Of a stretch of 64,000 bases of DNA, positions 58,436 through 64,000 are shown in pieces (position 1 is the stretch's first letter; every line of letters begins with the position of its first letter). The stretch is from Bromus sterilis (Eukaryota; Streptophyta; Magnoliopsida; Poales; Poaceae), in the NCBI GenBank assembly GCA_950022295.1, contig OX465598.1, positions 343,183,324 to 343,247,323 on the forward strand, written 5' to 3'. The notes beneath the pieces are model-generated. The model was not told the DNA's origin, searched no databases, and saw only the letters and a program-made list of their open reading frames with translations. A program made the position numbers and the translations under genes.

Positions 58436-58845
58436 ATTTTACTAACCAGTACTGCTAGCATCGTATGAAATTTTTAGCATCAAAGGCTCCTATAGTACAC
58501 TGTACACACACACACACACACGCAAATACACACTCCAATTTTATTTATTTATTTTTTACATTGTATGGTACAGTACTGTACACACACAAATACACACTCC
58601 ACTTTATTTATTTTTCATATTATATGGTAAGTAGGAGTACTATACACACAAATACACGCTCCACTTTATTTATTTTTCACATTGTATGGTACTGTGCCGG
58701 AAGCGTCCAGACAGGGAGATGAGATAGACAAGGAATCATCGAAAAACTACTAGTAATAAGTCAGCAGCAGGCAAAAGCAAATTCGCAACACCTCAATTTC
58801 ATGCTAAAAATTGCATACGATGCTAGCAGTACTGGTTAGTAAAAT
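58436..58845. repeat. 45-bp inverted repeat enclosing three ~65-bp tandem units
   Basis: Arms 58436-58480 and 58801-58845 are complementary at 44 of 45 positions. Between them, 58490-58695 holds three copies of a unit with ACACACAAATACACACTCCA and TTTATTTATTTTTCA, including a CA microsatellite. It is either a small fold-back element inserted in CACTA-2 or a duplicated regulatory part. It lies between the internal array and leader B. Confidence 0.82.
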
Positions 58846-59098
58846 ACATAAAAATGTATGACTATATTGTTCTATTTTCTGTGTTGCAGTTGTTATTAGT
58901 TCCTCCTCTTACTTAATTGGTTTCAGTTGAGCTGTTAAGCTTGTTGGAAAGATGCTTTGATGGGACGTTGTAGCACAGTTGCTGTTGTGAATAACTCGGG
59001 ATGTGCAGTGCAGTGCAGTTGTTATTTGAACTTTTGGAGTTGAAAATGCAAATGAAATGATACTGTGTATGAATTTTCTTCTTTTTTCCATATGCAGG

Positions 59099-59215
59099 GA
59101 TCCGAGGGGCCTATGTTTTGCCGAAATGTTGATTTATTTCCGTTCCGGCAAATTTCAGGTTCCCGATATGTCCACTTTTTAGCAAAGGTCATGCCGAAAT
59201 TTATCGTGAATTTTG
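59099..59215 (+). promoter_or_regulatory. Conserved CACTA leader hairpin, copy B (before CACTA-2 gene 2)
   Basis: The outer stem GGGGCCT (59106-59112) with AGGTTCCC (59157-59164) pairs with one bulge and one G-T pair. The inner stem TTTGCCGAAA with TTCCGGCAAA has one mismatch. The loop is TGTTGATTTATTTCCG. Downstream AAAGGTCATGCCGAAAT motif (59184-59200). It follows a splice-acceptor-like TTTCCATATGCAG, and ATCGTAG precedes GAAACATG at 59328. Confidence 0.73.
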
Positions 59216-59332
59216 ACATGACTTGTGCTACAAAGTATGACATATCGAGTGCCCGGTATTTGATAGGACGTTATTTAGTCCTTTTTTATAGTTTGAGAAT
59301 TAAACTTGGAGACTAAATATATCGTAGGAAAC

Positions 59333-61036
59333 ATGTCGACCAACGACGAAGCCGGTGCAAATGAAGATTTTGACTACCAGCAGCATGAACACGCCTTCCT
59401 CGACCATATGTCTTCTCAGCTACGAGACAAAGGTCCAAATGCCGCTAGTGCGACGGACGCCGAAATCGAGTCCGACAGCACTCCTGATGGCACCGATGGC
59501 ACTGACACCGGCGCCACCGACACCGGCGGCGCTGAAGCCGCTAATGAACCACCAAATAAGAAGAAGGAGAGGGTACGAAAACCAAACAAGCTCGGCACCG
59601 ACAAACTTCTAGTGACAGAGGTGCATCCTGGCAAATTCGAGCCAATAGCGTCGTCGAAAGCTCGCAAGTGCTACGGCAACCAAGTCGGATGCATCCTACG
59701 GGAAACCGCGAGCATCAACGACTATGACTTGAGGAGTATACCAAATATGGAACATTTACTCCTTACGAAGCTGCACAACAGATTCAAGTTCCCGGATCGG
59801 GATGAGAGCAAAACTCCGTGGGATGATGATGCCATGACTGACATAAACGCCGCCGCCATGGTCAAGTTCAGCAATGCATTGTCCGCGTGGAAAGTGAGGG
59901 TGAAACGATTGATTGAGAAGAACAAACCTTTGTCCAAGATTTTTGCGGAGAATCCATCACTTACGGAAGCTGAGTTCTTAAAATTCAAGGACACTTGCGC
60001 TACCGACGAAGCCAAGCTTAGGTCCGCGAAATTCAAGGGGCTTCAGAAAAGGAACACGGGGAAACACCGCCTCGGAAGCCGTGGTTACATTGGCAAAAGG
60101 CCCATATGGGACAAGGAGGACGTGGAACGTGAAGCCGCGGGGATCCCAGACCCCTTGGCGGAGTTCACCGACCCGCAGGAGTATGACTTCATCAGGGCCC
60201 GCTACAAGTGGGACTCGAAGAAAAAGGTTTGGTCCACGGACTAATATTTTTTTTCCACCTTATATTAGCTTCTCATCAAGTCAGAATACATGTTGTAGTA
60301 ACATTTGTAAATGGTCCACGTTTCTTTCGCAGAAAGAGCAACACAAGCTTGATGCCGAAAGCGACTCATCGTCTCAGTCGACGATGAGGCCCAAGTGGGA
60401 CACCCATCTCAACCGGGCCTTGAACATAATGAAGGGCCTCCCTTTGGACACTCGGCCGCAGCATGGACGTGTGCACGGCGTCGGAGACGGTGCCCAGTGG
60501 AAGCACTACTACCACGAGGACCCTGAGGCCAAAAGGCAAAGAAGGAAGTTTAGTCAGATCAACATCGACGAGAAGGTGAAGCTTGCGGTTGAGAAAAAAG
60601 CAGCTGAGACCGAACAAGTGACCAAACAAGAGATGATCAAGTCGGCAGTCAATGCAGCTCTAGCTGCCTGTAGAGATGAGTTCGCAGCTTCGGTTTCATC
60701 CTTGATCCCGGCTGTTATCGAGTGGACGAAGAAAAATCCATACAAAACGGCAGGGGATTTTCCCCGTACTAGCTTCGTCGGGAGCAACTCGGTGAACATC
60801 GCACCAGCAGGGCCTGCTCTCGCATCCGGACATGCTCCATTAGCCGCTCATAGCAGACCGTCCTCTGTCTCTGGCGTGCTAGGCGGGCCTTCGCCTTTGG
60901 CTGAGCTCGACGCCCTCACGGTAATTACGCGTCACACCAACATATCTATAATATATCCCTTTTTCGTTGCCTTTTGGATGTCTGACGCCGTAGACATGTT
61001 TCCGCAGGCCGAGAGAACCCCGTTGTCAGAACCCTC
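59333..61036 (+). pseudogene. CACTA-2 gene 2: Ptta/En/Spm transposase-domain protein, truncated by insertion
   Basis: Start ATG 59333 (MSTNDEAGANED), the same MST start as CACTA-1 gene 2. Exon 1 is acidic then basic, with the shared block KHRLGSRGYIGKRPIWDKEDVE. The exon 1 donor is probably near 60227 (AAAAAG/GTTTGG), which is uncertain. Exon 2 is 60333-60920 (KLAVEKKAAETEQVTKQE coiled segment, ending LAELDALT). The next intron 60921-61007 is GTAATT..CCGCAG. Exon 3 starts at 61008 and is broken at 61036. The protease-like part expected from CACTA-1 is not in the window. Up to the break the reading frame is intact. Confidence 0.8.
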
Positions 61037-64000
61037 TGTTAGGTAATGTGCTAGGGTTAGCAAGTCTATTGCATCATGTTAAAATTTCAAAAGAAATCTT
61101 TGAAATCAAAATCAAAAGCAAAATGGGAGAAGGAAACCCCCCCCCAGATGAATTAATTCAAAAGGCCAGATAAAAATCTTCTCCAAAAATTCATGTTAGA
61201 CTTTTGAAAAGTCTTATAAATGAGTGTGATCACATATCAAGTGATGTGGGACCCACCCCATGCTCATGGATTTTTCAAATAATCAAACAGTGCCTTGGAA
61301 TTAATTAAAAACCCCTATTTGAGTTAAGATTCAAATTATTTGAATTTTAAGAAGTGCCAAACTTTATAAATGGCTAGTCTATATTATTATGAGGCCATAT
61401 AAAAAGTTTCAGCATTTCAGAAAAGGGCTAGGTATTTATTTTTGCTAGCCAAGACAAATGTTAGAAAAGAAAAATAGAAAAAGAAGCAGAAAAGCTTACC
61501 TGGCGCCCAGGCGAGAGCAGCCCATCCAGCCCACCCGGCCCAGAGGGGCAGCAGGGTCTTATTCCCCGCCCCGCGCCTCCAACCTGCTCGGTGGAATGCC
61601 ACCGAGCCAGCCGTGGACGACACGTCGCCGCCGAGCACCTTCCAGGCCTCCCCGTGCCTCCTTCTCGCGCCTGGAGACGTCTCTCGCTCGTCCCAATCCA
61701 TCCCCCCCCTCTAGAGCTTCCTCCTCCTCCTCCCGTGCTCGTTTTTTGTCGCCGCCCGAGAACTCGCCGGAGCACCGAAGCGCCCCCGCGTGGCCATCGA
61801 CGCCGAGGAGCCCGTCCAAGCTGTCCAGCGTGATCGCCGTCCTCGACTTCGACGACTACCAGCAGGAGACGCATCAATTCGGGCCAGACGGGACGCAAGC
61901 TTCACCGAGAACTCGCCGGACCCGCGAGCTCGCCGTCGTCGATTCGCCGCCGTTGAAGCCTCCCCGAGCTTGTTGTTGCTTCCGTCCGATCCGCGGTGAG
62001 CTCCTGAGAATTTACTCCAAGCTCCTAGCACCCCGTAGCCCCTCTAGCCAAATCCGCCATGAGAACCGAGCTCCTCGCCGCCATGGTTGAGCTAGAGCTC
62101 GCCCTCGTGCTCCTCGCGGCGCCCCAGTGCGCGCGTTTGACTCGCGGGCGTTCCAGCTTTCGAACGCGCGCAAGTTCAGCCCAAGCCGTGCACGCTAGCC
62201 TCTTCCCCCAACCTCGCCATCGTTCTGTTTCCGCCCAGCACATCGCCGTCGTCGCTCCCGACCTCCTCGTGACCCCCTGATGCCTTCTCTCGACGCGGAC
62301 GACCTCCAGGAGCAAGCCCATGCCCTCCGTTTCCTCTTTCGTGGCCGGAAGCACATTCCGGCGAGACGCCGCCGTCCCCTGTGGTCGCCGCCGGTTAGCC
62401 GCCGGTGGGTTATCCCCTAAACCATGCTTAACCCCCCGAGAGCCGATGACAAGTGGGCCCAGGGCCCTTAATCCCCACTGGTTAAGCTAAACCAGCCGGG
62501 TTAATTAACCCAGCCACTGACAGGCCGACCCCACCAGTCAGACCCCTGCTGATGTCATGCTTGCATCAGCATGACGCAGTAAATGAATTTCCAGAATTAG
62601 AAATGAATTAAAGAAATTCCAGAAATTCCAGAAAATAGCCCAAACTTTCGAAATTCATAGAAAATTCATATTAACTCCAAATTGGACAAATAATATATGA
62701 AAAATGATCAGGAGAAAATAAGCTATCCAAATATCCAACTTTCAACTTTGTTTGAGTTGAATTTAAATTGGGATAAGTAGCATTTGCTATTTGATTTAAA
62801 TGGAATTAAATCAAAATCAATTCAAAAGTTTTTGCAACTTGAACCATGGAAACATGCTACATTTCAACCACACATCAGAGGCATATCATACACATTCCAA
62901 AATGATTCAAATTGATCAAAAAATGTCACATGTAACTTGGCTAAGTTTGAATTCAAATTGGAGTTTGAATTTGCAATTCAATTTGCAATATACTCCATTT
63001 AAATTGAATTGCTTCACACATCAAAGCATATACATCAAGTTTCAACCTTCCATCATGTGATTGTGCATTGTATTTACTTTGCTACCTTGTTTGTTGTTTG
63101 TCGAGTAGAGGTGGAACCGGAGCAGGAGGCTGCCCCCTTCGTTGAAGACCCCGAACCCGAACCTCGTCAGCAAGGCAAGCAAACCCCCATTGATCATGTC
63201 GATAAAATCCCACTTCCCTCTCATGTCTCGCTTATGCATTGTATAGGATGATTACCATGCTACGTTTCTACCGCATAGATGAACCCATTCCTTTGCATGA
63301 CCTATCATTTGTCACAGTAGTAGGCAAACCACAATCCTAGCAACTGTAGGAGTTGATTGATATCATGTGGCCCCTGCAATTGTTACTGCTTATTGCATGC
63401 TTAGAGTGATACCATGATGATACTTTTATGTGAGTCGGGATGGTAGTGATCATGATGATGATGGTAGAAAAGTGTTGGTGAATCTACCCTAATACAAGGT
63501 GAACGATGAGAGGTTGTGTAGGAGTACACGGTGGGTTGTCTCGTTGAACACCGCCCTAAGTCTGAGTTCTTGTGTAGTGATCCAAGATGAAGAGTAAAAC
63601 CACACATTGGGCTCACTGACCCCTCTCAACTTATTAACTCATCCGTTTCGATGTCCAGATGTTGCAATAGTTCGGAGTTCTGGTAGGTCTGTGGCCTGGA
63701 TGCTAAGTGAGAGAACGGCTCATCCGAGACCGGCTTATGCACCACGCACACATCACTTGGGTCCACTTCGGTAAACCGGCCGGGTTCACGATAGTGGTAG
63801 CCAACCCAAGTAGGCGGCTTTCTCGGACTAGATCGGCTATGAGGTAACAGTTGTGGTGAGCATCCTCGCCGACACTTCTTGAACGGTGTCGAGTACAAAG
63901 GCGGTAACCGATGATCATGTGTTTGTAGCGGTACACCCCTGCAGGGTTAACAAAACTATTCGAATAGCCGCGTCCGCGGTTATGGACTGCTTGGAAAGCT
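61037..64000. mobile_element. Unclassified LTR-like, non-coding retroelement sequence
   Basis: Starts TGTTAGGTAATG inside a CACTA-2 exon, so it is an insertion. Composition changes in blocks: AT-rich 61037-61490, C-rich 61490-62480, AT-rich with AATTTGAATTCAAATTGG words 62560-63060, then mixed to the window end. No conserved protein is seen; Pro/Ser-rich frames at 61458-62090 are composition effects. Length and composition fit the long LTRs of Gypsy or LARD-type elements of Triticeae (Sukkula-like), but I cannot confirm the family or see the other end. Confidence 0.45.

Larger units (their letters stand above)
53443..61036 (+). mobile_element. CACTA-2, En/Spm transposon with GCAGTAGCGC repeats, 5' end and two genes
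   Basis: Begins CACTACTAGGGAAAAGC, a good CACTA terminus, inside the Copia D leader (three bases before: CCG). Order: array, leader hairpin A, TNP2 gene, internal array, leader hairpin B, gene 2. Gene 2 is cut in its third exon at 61036 by an LTR-like start TGTTAGG. The 3' end is not in the window. Confidence 0.88.

Noticed and set aside
58465..58722. 85-codon frame in CACTA-2
   Set aside because: It is a translation of the tandem units and CA microsatellite inside the inverted repeat.
61458..62090. 210-codon Pro/Ser/Arg-rich frame that might be a host gene
   Set aside because: Composition effect in a C-rich block of a probable LTR; overlapping frames on both strands are equally open and no domain is visible.
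62059..62280. Short frame beginning MRTELLAAMVELELALVLL, looking like a signal peptide
   Set aside because: Hydrophobic start is by chance in the C-rich block; the frame lacks any domain and is followed by Arg/Pro low complexity.

Overview
Plant nuclear DNA from a large grass genome, most likely a Triticeae species (wheat, Aegilops, rye or barley). The evidence is several LTRs opening TGTTGGA..ATGCCCTAGAGGCAA or TGTAGGAGATATGCCC (Angela/BARE/WIS/Maximus-like Copia), Athila-type Gypsy elements with a tRNA-Asp-like primer site, a Tat-lineage Gypsy, and two large CACTA (En/Spm) transposons. I see no host gene, tRNA or rRNA. Essentially all 64 kb is transposable elements nested in one another. 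Family names come from recalled features, not from a search.

Layout. 1-2839: 5' part of a minus-strand Athila-type Gypsy element whose LTR is split by a solo LTR (867-2498, target duplication GACTC). 2840-6925: 5' LTR and gag-protease-pre-integrase of Angela-like Copia A. 6926-16105: a complete, very young Copia element (target duplication TGGAA, LTRs about 99% identical) with no intact coding region, inserted in Copia A. 16106-26867: CACTA-1, minus strand, two multi-exon genes, ends replaced by odd junction sequence. 26867-30784: minus-strand Copia B (gag, primer site, LTR). 30785-49410: Athila-type element C, split by a complete Tat-lineage Gypsy (32881-47376, target duplication TCAAC). The Tat element carries a six-exon gene on the opposite strand. 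49411-50605: minus-strand LTR fragment, interrupted by Copia D (50606-53442). Copia D is interrupted by CACTA-2 (53443-61036), and CACTA-2 gene 2 is interrupted by an unclassified LTR-like sequence running out of the window (61037-64000).

How the parts work. Each CACTA carries a TNP2-type transposase gene and a second gene (Ptta/En/Spm transposase domain; in CACTA-1 also a ULP-like cysteine-protease region). In both elements each of the two genes has upstream of it a family-specific array of palindromic repeats and a roughly 110-bp leader. The arrays are unrelated between the two CACTAs. The leader is recognisably the same in all four genes and folds into a hairpin whose outer stem changes sequence but stays complementary. 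This leader is the most interesting candidate for an undescribed element in the window.

Almost every reading frame is broken. Many in-frame stops look like CGA to TGA or CAG to TAG changes, as expected in long-methylated repeats. The youngest insertion by LTR comparison is the 6926-16105 Copia (about 17 mismatches in 2034 bp by eye); the Tat element is older (about 41 in 982 bp).
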